Positions 50,001 to 60,976 of a stretch of DNA of 64,000 bases are shown piece after piece. The notes beneath the pieces were generated by a model. It saw only the letters and a list, made by a program, of their open reading frames with translations. It was not told the origin of the DNA and did no database searches. The DNA lies in contig CANTUZ010000002.1 of the NCBI GenBank assembly GCA_947846985.1, positions 59,662,563 through 59,726,562 on the forward strand. The letters run 5' to 3'. Made by a program: the position numbers and the translations under genes. Each line of letters begins with the position of its first letter. Position 1 is the stretch's first letter. The stretch is from Fratercula arctica (lineage: Eukaryota; Chordata; Aves; Charadriiformes; Alcidae).

Positions 50001-50544
50001 CTGTGGTAGATGGGAGATGTAAAATGTTCTAGCAAAAAATAAGATCTGCGGACTGTATAGAACCAAACATCTTCAGTACTCAGAAGGATACAGAATTTGC
50101 CCATTTAATATAAGAGAACATTACATAAACATAAAAATCAATAAACAACTTGTTAACCTCAGGCACTTGGGAAGAAAAAACAGGAGAATAGATAGCCCAT
50201 GCACTCTGCTTTGAAACGAAGCCAATCCAAAGTACATTGAACCGAGATGTGAAAACTCTGAGAAAAATTATCCAATGTGGCTAACGTTCTTCAGTCTAAC
50301 ATTTTCCTCTTGTATTAGTTTACACTTTAATAAAAAGTAATTGTAAAGAATATTTATCAAAAATTAAATATTTAAACTCCGATTTCCTAATATATTAAGT
50401 TCTCAAAGTTATTACACATTAAACGAGGATATGTACTTCAGAATATTTTTCATTACGCTTTGTCATTACACTACATCAAACTTTGTATATAATTTGTTGC
50501 ATATTTGTATAATTATTATAATTATAATTGTTAACTGAGTGATA
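44012..50544. other. AT-rich non-coding stretch, nothing recognised
   Basis: About 6.5 kb without recognisable genes or known repeats. 48000-48760 is somewhat GC-richer with overlapping frames (75-102 codons) on both strands and no domain. 50280-50720 is AT-rich with many ATTA cores. Confidence 0.35.
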
Positions 50545-50561
50545 TTTTCCCCTGGGGAAAA
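50545..50561. promoter_or_regulatory. 17-bp dyad resembling an EBF-type site
   Basis: TTTTCCCC, a central T and GGGGAAAA form perfect 8-bp arms. The core TCCCCTGGGGA fits the TCCCNNGGGA-like pattern of EBF factors and partly that of NF-kB sites. It is a GC dyad in very AT-rich DNA, which makes it stand out, but occupancy is unknown. Confidence 0.3.
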
Positions 50562-51631
50562 GCAAGCCATCTTTTCAAATTCTAACAGCTTAGGCTAACC
50601 GCATCTAAGATAAGATACAAAGCCAACAAAGCTGTCTATCTGCTTTAACACCAGATAGATTAATTTAAAATTACAGCTCTTGAATATGGTTATATAATTT
50701 GGTAGGATAAATATTTGAGCTTGTTTCCTGTGCAGTAGGGAAAAGAGCATTTGTAGTCACTTATATCTAAAGTGATACAATCTGCAGGCACTGTACAGAG
50801 CTATATCAAATGTCAGGGAGAACAATTAAAGAAATAAATAAAGGAAAACAAAGCCCCAAATATCTTGACTTGTCATTATGCAAGATTACAATAGTGTTGA
50901 CAGTTCAAAATTTAAGTTGAAAGATACTAGTACTTTGAGCCAGGAGCCTTGTTTTCAAAGCTGTTTCGTTTCCCAGCTGGTCTTCACCTGATGTGTAACC
51001 CCTGGTTCCTTCACCATGAAACAGAACAACTGTCTACATGTCCTTTATAAAGTATTGTGAAAGAAAACCTATCATGCAAAGAGCCGTATAAAAGAGTAAT
51101 GTTTTTAGTAACTCTTAGTTCAAATTCCATTTTCTTTTAGTGATAGTAGAAGTTGAGAGAACTATAACAAAGCACAAAGAGGCAAATAAAAGGTCTTAGG
51201 GTAGAGAAGAGGACTAGTCAGGAAGAGACACTTGACTTGAGAATTCTCTTCTCCTTCCCTGACTTGAATCTGTCTATCATCAAATCCAGCTTTGAGATAT
51301 TTTTGTGCTATAGTTTTGAATGAAGATTAAGAGAGATAACTCTGATGAAGGAAGATTAGGGATACAGTAGGACTTCCTTGCACCTAACTGGTTAGAACAA
51401 TTAGTTTTTCTTTTAGTATTTTTATTTTTAATTTCTGTATGAATGATTTTGAATTTAACATTTTGTTTGTTTTAAATAGAAATAAGCCATAAAAAAAAGC
51501 TGTGTTGAACTGAAAATTGGTGATTAAGCTTGCTGGGAGTACATGAAAAGGATTTTATAATGAAAAACAACACTTTCACAACCAGAAATTTCCACCAGGA
51601 AAAGATTTGTAGTTTTTGCTTACAAATCCTT
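50562..51631. other. AT-rich non-coding stretch, nothing recognised
   Basis: Ordinary sequence up to the CR1 3' end. Confidence 0.35.
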
Positions 51632-51700
51632 AGAATCATAGAATGGTTTGGCTTGGAAGGGACCTTCAAAGATCATCTAGTTCCAGCCCGCCTGCCATGG
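51632..51700 (-). mobile_element. CR1 LINE 3' terminus (distal piece, separated by an LTR)
   Basis: Read on the minus strand this ends CCAAACCATTCTATGATTCT, the standard CR1 3' end with the ATTCTATG octamer. Read on plus it gives AGAATCATAGAATGGTTTGG and then GGGACCTTCAAAGATCATCT. It is the last 69 bp of the element that resumes at 52441. Confidence 0.92.
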
Positions 51701-52440
51701 TGTCATGGTTTTGGCTGTACTGGCCAATCAGAACGACAGATGGCCCTCCCCCCGCTCTCTCCTCAGAGAGGAGAGGAAGAGATAAGAAGATCTACGAGTT
51801 TAGAAAAAGAACTAAACTAATGAAAATAATAATAAATAAGAAAATAGTAAATAATAGTAGAATAAAAAAAAAGTATACAATATATACAAAACCATATCTA
51901 GCTCCCAGGATGACGATCGCGTCACCAGCAGACACAGGGAAAGTCCCAGACTGGAGTCAGCGACCGGAACTAGCGTCAGGAATGCTCGGATCGGGATCAA
52001 AGGCAGACAAACAGACAGGGTCCTTCTCAGATGTCGGCCGTTGAAGAAAAGACGAGCCAGAGCAGCCTTGCCCCTTTGATCCCTTAGCTTTTATACTGAG
52101 CGTGATGCATATGGGATGGAATACCCTGTTGGTCAGTTTTGGGTCACCTGTCCCGTCCGCTCCTCCCTGCAGGTGGGACCCCTCTACACTTCTCTGCTTC
52201 TGACCCTCTAACGGGGCAAACAGCGAAGTTAGTTGACCTTGGTTGTTATAGCAATAAGTATAAGCAAGAGCATCTGTGCATACCATCCCTTGGTATAATC
52301 AGGTTTTACCACTCTGAGAGCAAACAGTTTCTGAACAATATGCTGTTAATTTCAGAGTTTAGTCAGTTAGAAGAGGCCCAGCTAAAAAGTAAAATTACAA
52401 ATCAGAAAATTGGTTCTGTTTTACCTCAAACCAGGATACA
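51701..52440 (-). mobile_element. solo LTR inserted in the CR1 (probably ERVL-like)
   Basis: A 740-bp block interrupts the CR1 3' region between the conserved segments CCTGCCATGG and TCAGGGACACCTCCCACTAG, which are contiguous in CR1. It has TG...CA ends in either reading. On the minus strand it starts TGTATCCTGG and ends CCAAAACCATGACA, an ending I associate with avian ERVL-type LTRs. A TATAAAA box lies on the minus strand at 52095-52089, followed by GC-rich leader-like sequence, which supports minus orientation. No AATAAA is visible downstream. The flanking duplication is ambiguous: TGG next to TG...CA ends, or CATGG if the end is set two bases inward. No viral genes are present. It is younger than its host CR1. 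Confidence 0.8.
52089..52095 (-). promoter_or_regulatory. LTR TATA box
   Basis: TATAAAA on the minus strand, about 345 bp from the proposed LTR start, with GC-rich sequence downstream. Confidence 0.5.
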
Positions 52441-53640
52441 TGGTCAGGGACACCTCCCACTAGACCAGGTTACTCAAAGCCCCATCCAGCCTGGCCTTGA
52501 ACACTTCCAGGGATGGGGCATCCACAACTTCACTTGGCAACATGTTCCAGCACCTCACCACGCTCACAGTAAAGAATTTCTTCCTAACATCTAATCTAAA
52601 AATACCCTCTTTCAGTTTAAAACCATTTCCCCTCATCCTATAGCTACATTCCCTCATAAAGAGTCCCTCCCCATCTTTTCTGTAAGGCTCCCTTTAGGTA
52701 CTGGAAGGCTGCTATAAGTTCTCCCCAGAGTCTTCTCTTCTCCAGGCTGAACAGCCCCCAGTCTTTTCAGCCTGTCTTCATAGGAGACGTGCTCCAGCCC
52801 TCTGATCATCTTTGTGACCCTTCTCTGGACTCATTCCAACAGGTCCATGTCCTTCTTATGCTGGGAACCCCAGAGCTCCAGGTGCAGTCTCATGAGAGCA
52901 GAGAAGAGGGGCAGAATCACCTCCCTCACTGCTGGCTGTGCTTCTTTTGATGCAGCCCAGGATGTGGTTGGTTTTCTGGGTTGTGAGCGCACATTGCCGC
53001 CTCATGATGAGCTTCTCATCCACCAACATCCCCAAGTCCTTCTCATCAGGGCTGCTCTCAATCCATTCTCCACCCACCGTGTATTTATGCTTCGGATTGC
53101 CGTGACCCAGGTGCAGGATCTTGCATTTGGCCATGTTCAGCTTCATGAGGTTTGCCTGGGTCCACCTCTCAAGCCTGTCCATTTTGCTCTGGATGACATC
53201 CCTTCCCTCCAGCGTGCAGACCGCACCACACAGCTTGGTGTCATCGGCAAATTTGCTGAGGGTGCACTCAGTCCCTCTCTCCATGTCACTGACTAAGATA
53301 TCAAACAGCACTGGTCTCAGTACCGACCCCTGAGGAACTCCATTCGTCACTGGTCTCCACTTGGACATTGAGCTGTTGACTGCAACTCTTTGAGTGCAAC
53401 CATCCAACCAACTCCTTATCCACCAAGTGGTGGTTCATCTGTCAAATCTATGTCTCTCAAATTTAGAGACAAGGATGTCATGTGGGACAGTGTCAAATGC
53501 TTTGCACAAGTCTAGACAGATGGTGTCCGTGGCTGTACCCTTACCTATCAATGCTTTAACCCCATCACAGAAGGCCACCAAATTTGTCAGACATGATTTG
53601 CCTTTAGTGAAGCCATGTCTATATTGCATATTTAGGGAGA
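52441..53640 (-). mobile_element. CR1 LINE, 5'-truncated, with most of the reverse transcriptase
   Basis: On the minus strand, from about 53630, the frames give [19 protein letters not shown] and [14 protein letters not shown] (RT motif with the first catalytic Asp), then a frameshift, then VPQGSVLRPVLF and KFADDTKLCG (the FADD catalytic box). The region that binds and extends the primer follows. A later piece gives FRLDVRKKFFTVSVVRCWNM and VVDAPSLEVFKARLDGALSN, the usual CR1 ORF2 C-terminus. CR1 copies its own RNA at a nicked target. This copy is inactive because it lacks the endonuclease and the RT start and carries frame breaks near 53420 and 52860. Its 3' UTR is split by the LTR at 51701-52440. 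It lies in the opposite orientation to the CR1 at 38 kb. Confidence 0.93.
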
Positions 53641-55149
53641 GCAGTGGAGTGGCACTCTGAACTCAGTTGAAATGCTTTGTGCTTTGTCCAGTGACCAAAA
53701 TACCAAATTAACTCTCCTCTTAAGTCATGATCTGCCTATGCACAGCAGTCAGCCTTCCCTTTTCTGCTTGGGCTGGACTCCATGCGGATTTCATCATACT
53801 ATTATAGTGAATGCTCTGGCGGAGTTGTAGGGTGTGTTATATAGTAGTCTGGTTGGTAACCTGGCCCATTAGGAATCAGATCTGAGAATATGAATCAGAA
53901 AACACATTTTTTTGCAAGGCAATATTCTTCTATAGAAAATAAGTCATTTCAACTGAAATAGTTTGATCAGTGAAATAAAATAAAGCAGTTCAGCTTGAGA
54001 AGTGTCATTTCAGTTGAGTTGTTTTGATTGGAACTGTTTGAAATATTCTATTTTGTCATTTTCAAAATTATATTCTTATGAATTTGCATTCTGGTATTTC
54101 TGTTTTTTTTTTTTTTAAATACCTCCCTTTTTACTCCACTTTTGGGTAGAAATAAACAAGTTCCATCAAAGGCTTTCAGTCGGTTATCAAAGGCTTCTTA
54201 TTTGATCAACACGAAAGCTTTCTTTGGCAGTTCTACGTAAAATAGTAGCTGCCGAGGTACAACAGAAGAGTTGCTCTCAGCATCAATTATTGCCATTAGC
54301 ACAGCTCTTGGAGATCCCACATTCTTGGAGATCCGAGATTCTTTGTTGCTTTTCAGCAAAGACAGGTAGCAGATAGCTCTGTATTCTTAAAACTTGCTTT
54401 ACAAGCTCATCTTTGCTGCTATTTTTATTAAAGCAGTAGAAGAAACTATTTAGAATTACTCAGGAGGGGATAACAGAAAAAAACCCCATTATTAATAGTA
54501 AACAGTATCAAAATGATGCTATTAGCTGACTTGTTTGCTGGCTATGTTGCTTCAGCCAAGGGCTGTTTGTTTTTTTCTCATGCAGCTTATCCCTTCACTG
54601 AAGTAATGGAAATTCTTATTTAGCAAGGAAATTGTGTCAAAATTACTAAACACAGCCAACATAGAAAATTGCTTTATTCTTATTTCTTGAGAGCAGCAAT
54701 ATGTAAAACAGAATAAACAGTCTTGGTGTTTTTGGAAAGTGTCTTTGGGATCCTGATCTTGAAAAGTCTCGCAGTTTCACATATTAGAGTTAGTACATGT
54801 TTAGTACACTGTAAGTGGACTTCTATGTAAAAGCTACTGATTGATTTGCATGAATTCAAATTTGCAGATAAAATATGGACCAATGTACAACATAGGTATG
54901 GAAGGTGAATTTTGAACATCACTGTTAAATGCAGCCATCTCACCTGGAGTCCTAAGCCGTCTCTGTAAGGATATTATTCTAAACATAAAAGTGGCAGCAG
55001 ATGCAAAGGTAGATATATAATACAGATGTCACAACGTTTTGGCCTAGTTATTCAAATCAGAAATATACACTTGTTTCCTAAACAACAAAAAAAAAATGAT
55101 CTCTGTACCATCCCAATGAAAACAGTCTGTCCTTTCCTTTTTATTGCAG
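53641..55149. other. AT-rich non-coding stretch, nothing recognised
   Basis: Unique-looking sequence between the CR1 5' truncation point and the candidate exon at 55150. A T-run lies at 54103-54116. Confidence 0.35.
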
Positions 55150-55226
55150 GTACATGAAAAGAGTAGCCAAAATAATTAATGGAGAGGAAGAAACAGGTCT
55201 AAACAAAAGAAAGTTTCAAAAAATAG
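55150..55226 (+). other. candidate coding exon, plus strand (lysine-rich peptide)
   Basis: 77 nt follow a strong acceptor (TTTCCTTTTTATTGCAG ending at 55149) and precede a moderate donor, ATAG followed by GTAATT. Only one frame is open. It has one leading base, then 25 codons (YMKRVAKIINGEEETGLNKR and then KFQKI), then one trailing base. The other two frames stop early. The leading base completes an AG-ending codon from either 14264-14400 or 23904-23980, giving Arg at the join. The peptide is basic and may be cytoplasmic or linker-like. A/T-rich DNA favours Lys, Asn and Ile, so chance remains possible. The family is unknown. Confidence 0.25.
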
Positions 55227-56235
55227 GTAATTGAGTTGAATTCCATTAGTTATTCAACTGTGTGCTGTCAGATACTAGTAGTGAATTCCACCTGCAAAAG
55301 TGTCTTTATTTTCAGTATTCAACACACTGAGATACTACCAGAGGCTAAAAGCACAAAAACAAACCTATCTTATTCATGGTACTGCTGCAGTTGCATCTCA
55401 CGAGTTACATATTGAATGATGAGAGGCTTTTTATCGGTCATACAGCAAGTAGCAAATGGCAAAATTATTTTTCATTTTCTTCGAAAGATGCTTTTTCACG
55501 CACACAGTTCTAGAACTTCAAGTACTTACCCTCGCACTTTCATCCACAAACGATACTAGCAACAAACAAAGAATGCCTTATCAAAGCAGCTGTTCATAAG
55601 AACAAATCCATTACAAATTTCAAACTACCTATCAAAAAGATCAAACACTGACCATTCAGGATGTGACTTGGGCTGGGGAAGAGTGATTAATAAGAGAGGA
55701 AGGTAAAACTTCATGCAGGTGATGGGAGAAACCACTGAAAGGAGGAATTTTCACAGATGTGCTTTTCCATAACTTGTGAGCAAAAGGTGTGAGCAGTATC
55801 CTCAAGTGCCAATGGTGTCACTTTAAGCTGGCATACGCTATTTATAAACTTCAGATTATCTGAGGTAGTTACTAATAAATACAAAATGCTTTTATCTGAA
55901 AAAATACAGAACCCGAGTAGACTGTGAAAATCCCATGCAATTCTTTAGAAAACTTAAGAGTAGTCAGCTTTGTTTCCACTGTTTTCATGGTCAGACCCAT
56001 ACTTCTCTGCTGCTTCATTAACGGTATGGTAAGCAGGAAAGTAGAGCAAAGCTATCTGGTTAATCATTCTCTGCTTCGGCCTAAACAAAGCTCCTCTGCT
56101 TTCAAACTTTTGCAGAGGATGGGAATATGATATCTTTAGAAGCCTTCTGTCTTAAAACCAAAATACATCTGCTTATAGTGCCAAGACAGCATTACTAACA
56201 GGTTCGATGAATGAGACATTTAAAAAGAGGTTTAC
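55227..56235. other. AT-rich non-coding stretch, nothing recognised
   Basis: Short frames only. A donor-like AGG-GTAAGT lies on the minus strand near 55526-55532 but has no convincing exon upstream of it. Confidence 0.35.
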
Positions 56236-56314
56236 CTAAGTCAAGGTTTTCTTGCCAAAGGATGACAAGGAATTCATAGCTGTCTATGTATTTCACTTGT
56301 GGCATGCTATTGAG
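56236..56314 (-). other. candidate coding exon, minus strand (unidentified)
   Basis: On the minus strand a pyrimidine-rich acceptor (TTCTCCTTCTGCTAAAG) precedes 79 nt that end TTAG before GTAAAC. The frame is open for 26 codons plus one base: SMPQVKYIDSYEFLVILWQE and then NLDL. The peptide has balanced composition and looks protein-like, but the frame also stays open beyond both proposed borders (62 codons, 56195-56383). No family is recognised. Confidence 0.2.
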
Positions 56315-59300
56315 CTTTAGCAGAAGGAGAATGTTAATTTGTATTAAACAACAACAAAACAAACCAAAAATGCAGCAAATCACAAGTCTTTGACAGAACT
56401 GGTTAGATTTGAGTAATTTTTTGTTTCTGAAAAATAGTATTTTTTTTCTAACATCATTGAAGGGTCAATTCATAAAAGCCAGTGATCTGTTTTTGTTGTA
56501 AAATCCCTCAACCTCTAATTTATGCTGTGTTAATATAGACAGAAATTTAAAACTGAAGATGATTCAAAACATTCTGGATTTGTTTCTTCATCTAGATCTA
56601 GGGATCTGGAACTTTCTTTCTAATATGTGGTTGGAAAAAGTTTTTAAACACTTAGTTTTCCCGAAGGCAATATTGTTTCTTACTCATTCTTACTGGTAGC
56701 TGTGATAAACTGCATCAGCTGTAATGAACCACATTGTGAGATTTAGTCTGTCTTGTCTCAGTGATAAATGTGTTGCCACCAAGGTTATATCTAACATACC
56801 AAACCATTGGATGCTGATGGTTAATTTTGCCTACGCATTATTGGATGTTGAGAAAAGCTTGAGTAGAGTCTGTCTTTGTAGAGAAAATAATTAAAAATGA
56901 GTGGTTTGTAAATGAAGCATTCTTATAAAGTTTGAGAAATGTCTGTACTTGGAGGATGTATTTGCACTACCTGTTGCTGATCCTTTAGGGATAGCTCTAG
57001 TGTTCTGATCTGAAGCTCCCAGCACTGTTTTCTCCAGAGATGCTTTCCCTTACAAACACATGGAAATGGAGTTTATCCATTTTCAATTTAGTCATCTTTC
57101 ATCTGTTTTCACTACTCAGTATCTACAAATGAAGTTCTGGAATGATGGGGTTCTTTTATTTTAACTTTACAAAATATGTGATTTGGTGACTTTTTTATTT
57201 ATCTTATCAGTGCTCTGTCCACTGGTCAAGAACAGAACTAACTTTTGATAGGAAATAGAGAATCTTGAGTGTGTAATTTTATCAGAATGCTACAGTAATA
57301 AAGAAACATAGCAGTGACATGCATTTCAAAAGATTATTAATTTGATTCCTTTTTCCTCCCTGTCTCTGATCTCTCTTTCTTGTTGCTGGAACTCTGATGT
57401 TAGTTCTTAGAAAAATCTGAGGGGTGTGCTTTGCTCCTTAGGTGATAATTAAATTTGTATTTAAAATGTAACATTTCTCCAGATAGTCTTCAACAACTTT
57501 ATTTAATTTATATCCATATGGCTATTGATCTGATTGCAGTTCCATGGCAGACTTTTCTGTTCTTTTGTCTCCCTCAACATTTGAATATTTATAGAAAACT
57601 GTTGGATATTATTGACATATATTTTGAAATTGAGGATCATCATCTCCGTCTTCCATGCAAACTCTTGAAAAGGAAAATTAATTTCTTACAGAGTGTGATC
57701 CTGCCTTCTCTTGTACAGTTTGGCATGAAATATCATAACATAGCTTTTCCTGTTCATCTTGTGTCCTGAATATAGATCATCAAATACATACATTTGTTCA
57801 TGAACAAACATTTATTTTTTGCTTAAACTGTACTAAGTGGAAGGTCAGACAAAAGTTAGAATAGGATTAAAGAAGAATATACGTGGCAATGTATGCAGGT
57901 CTAACAGACTGCTGAGAGAGAAGCAAGTGGCTTTCGTGGTATCCTGGCAACCACATCCAGTGGATCAAGTGGGCTGTCAGTCAAATATTGGAAGGTTTAT
58001 AATTCAATTCTAAATATATGTATATTCTGAAGGCTATCAAAAGATTTTCATGAGGGCATCAGGAAGCTATATTTTTTAAAATTCATAGTTGTACTCAGTA
58101 TATTGTTTTTTTCCTGTCTCTCTCTTGTCTGTTCTAACAGGAATATAATTACAATCCTAAAAGAGAGAAAAAAGCAGAAATATATTTTCTTTTTCTGTTC
58201 TTTTTTTCACACTAGTTTGCATTTTGAGTTTGCATGTGTTTAGGGTGTTGGTTGAACTACTACTTGCAGCCAGCTTTATTTGAACAATAATTTCATAAGA
58301 TTAGAGCAAAACCAGCAGTTTAAAAGCACACCCTAAATATTTACAGGTCAAGTTTAAAGAACATTTCTACAATTTGTAACGCTATTTGCTTTACTACACT
58401 CAGACTTTTTACACCTATTAGCTGAAAATTATTTTGAGGTACGTATTTTGGTATTTGAATGTTTGTATAAAATAAGCAACTACTAATATGTGTATAAATA
58501 TGTTAAACGTGTAATGTATAAGGAGTATAATTTTCAGGCCTTTTTTTATGCTTTCTAGTTTTCAACATCAGCAGCAGGTTAGAGGGAGAGAGATTATTTT
58601 CCTAACACCTCTTTAGGACAATCCCATTTCAAATTCAGGCCAGCACTATTATATGGTCTTCACAGTCACTGTTTCTCTATGTAAAAAATACAATGAACAA
58701 CTTAAAGTATACAATGCTTTAAAACATATCAAATATACTTGAATATGGAAAGTATGCAGTTAGGTTGGAAGAACATACATGTATTTGAACATTGGCAAAG
58801 TAAGACCTTCCTGTCATGCACTGCATTTTATGTATAGCTATACTTCTAGTGGATCCCTTGCTTCTCTTTCTGTGAAATGATGAATGTACTACGCTCCAAG
58901 ACACCAACAAAAGAAAGTAATTTCAAGCTATAATGATTTCTAGGCATTGGCAAAAAAACCCAATCCAAACCAAACCAAAAAAACTCCAGCTAAACTATTA
59001 TTTTAACTTTCCCTGCTACTTCCTATGGAAATATTGCTGTGACGGAGAATCCAACATGCTTTTCCACCTTGTGATGGTTTCAATAGAGGCATTCTACTGC
59101 ATGAGGAAATCTATCCTCTTGAGGAAAATAATGACTTAAAGAAGGATGTAGTGCTCTTTATTAGAAGGAATGGCTTTCAATGTCTTAAAACCCTATTTTC
59201 AGCTTATAGCTCTGTTTTCATTACTGATGGAAAATGGCAGATTGGAAGAAGATAAACAGAAATTGATTAGTTTTACTATGAATATTTATTCAAACTTTAT

Positions 59301-60951
59301 CTGGAAGTAAACCACTAGTGACAAGATCCTTCATTTTAAGAAATGGATGCACATATTAAACACACAGCACTTCTATAGGTGGATTTCTGTGCAACATACT
59401 TATTTAACTAGCTATCAATGGATTACTTTTGTGTGAGTGCATAGAAGAAGTTCCATTCTATAGTAAACCAGATGCAGAATTCCCCAGAAATGTGAAGAGG
59501 GTGAGCTTCTTCACAGAATTCTGCTTCTTTTTCCCTCTGTTTGTTGCATCAGACAAATTGTACTAGCATTTGTTGTGTGTGCTGTTTGGGTAGTCAGTGG
59601 TAAGACTTCAGTGCATTGATCATAGATAGTCAAAGCATTTGTTTCAGAAGGCTGCTTTACGTTTCCATCTTGCTTCATGGACTCGATTAAAATGTCGCAT
59701 TTTGTTTAGCGTAAGGAGTGTTGCTACTGAAGGTAATGCAGAATGTGTCCCAGGTTTGCTGATATGAAGCATATGCTGATCAACAGTACTGAAGATAAGT
59801 TGCAGAGGGAGCAAATACAGGAATTTTACTTCACTTGTATTGTACCCTCATCTAAATCAGTACTGCAAAGGGGAAAAACTCATTTTTTTTGTTTCTAATT
59901 ATTTCATTTTCTGAATTAAGTGTACCATTTCAGCAGGTTTCCTTTGGACACTTTTGTATGCAGTTTTGCCATTTTCAAAGTGATAGATTCTTTGCCTATG
60001 TATTAGCTGTAGATTATTTCCTTATACCATGTCCATGGTATAGCTAATATTTTGACCACCTACTCAGCAGTCCAACTGATTTCTGAAATGAAACAGAAAT
60101 ATCCATAATGCCAAACACAGAAAAGATTAATACATGATCATTGATCTTGATCCAAAATATTCTCAGAAATGTACTACAAACACAAATTTCTGAGTCTTTC
60201 ACTACAATGATTCACACCTTACTTAATCATTCTGTTAATTAACCATAAACCAGAAGAGAACCCACTTCAACTTAAAAAAAGATAGGTGTTTAAAGAAAAG
60301 TACGCCTTTTGCTAATGAACTGGCAGTTCTGCAACCCCGCTTCAAGCGTAAACCCCGGTAGGTAGATTTTAATCTATCTCTTCCCCTCCCCTGACCCATC
60401 CTACCAGCTTTTTGTAAAAGGATTCCATAGAAACTCATGCAAAATGCTATCTGCTGCCCAGCTGAGCTCTTGGCAGTGTAACTCAGCCATATTCATTCCC
60501 TGCTTTCGGAAGAAACTTTGCCTTTCCTGATACTCAAGGTCAGAGATCTTATTCCAGGAGCCACCTCTCTATTACCTGTTTATGGAGACATGTCCATATT
60601 TGGCATCCAACTGTCACCAAGGATTATTTTGGAATGGTCTTTATTTAGTGCTAGTATTTTAAAAAATATATATTTAAAATATGTATATTAGCATTAATAA
60701 GCAGGCAGTGGATTCTGAGATGTGAAAGACTGCCTGTGCAAAGGTATCCCACACAAACAGCCAAAATTTTACGGAGCTCAATATAATTCAGTTCTCCTTA
60801 TGGGATTTTTATCAGTATTTCTCTTGTAGCGTGCTGGTTAGTAACATCAGTAAATACATAAGAGAAGGTTGTAAAATGGGAGTGGAAAAGAGCCCAGCAC
60901 TGTAAAATGTTTTTAATCTATTTTCTTTTGTGCATGGAAGGTCTTCAGAGG
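56315..60951. other. AT-rich non-coding stretch
   Basis: No gene or known repeat is recognised. The 104-codon plus frame at 57455-57769 is rich in Leu, Ile and His, has no domain, and is probably chance. Confidence 0.35.
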
Positions 60952-60970
60952 AAAAAAAAAAAAAAAAAAA
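60952..60970 (+). repeat. 19-bp poly(A) tract
   Basis: Uninterrupted A run within a longer A-rich stretch to 60976, with no retroposon recognised beside it. Confidence 0.85.
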
Positions 60971-60976
60971 GAAAAA

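Noticed and set aside
51643..52594. Plus-strand frames of 133 and 151 codons
   Set aside because: They run across the solo LTR and antisense to the CR1, so they are repeat-derived shadows.
52856..53407. 183-codon frame as a host gene
   Set aside because: It is the CR1 reverse-transcriptase segment with the FADD box inside a truncated, frameshifted LINE.
57455..57769. 104-codon plus-strand frame
   Set aside because: Leu/Ile-rich chance frame in AT-rich DNA with no domain, splice borders or neighbours.
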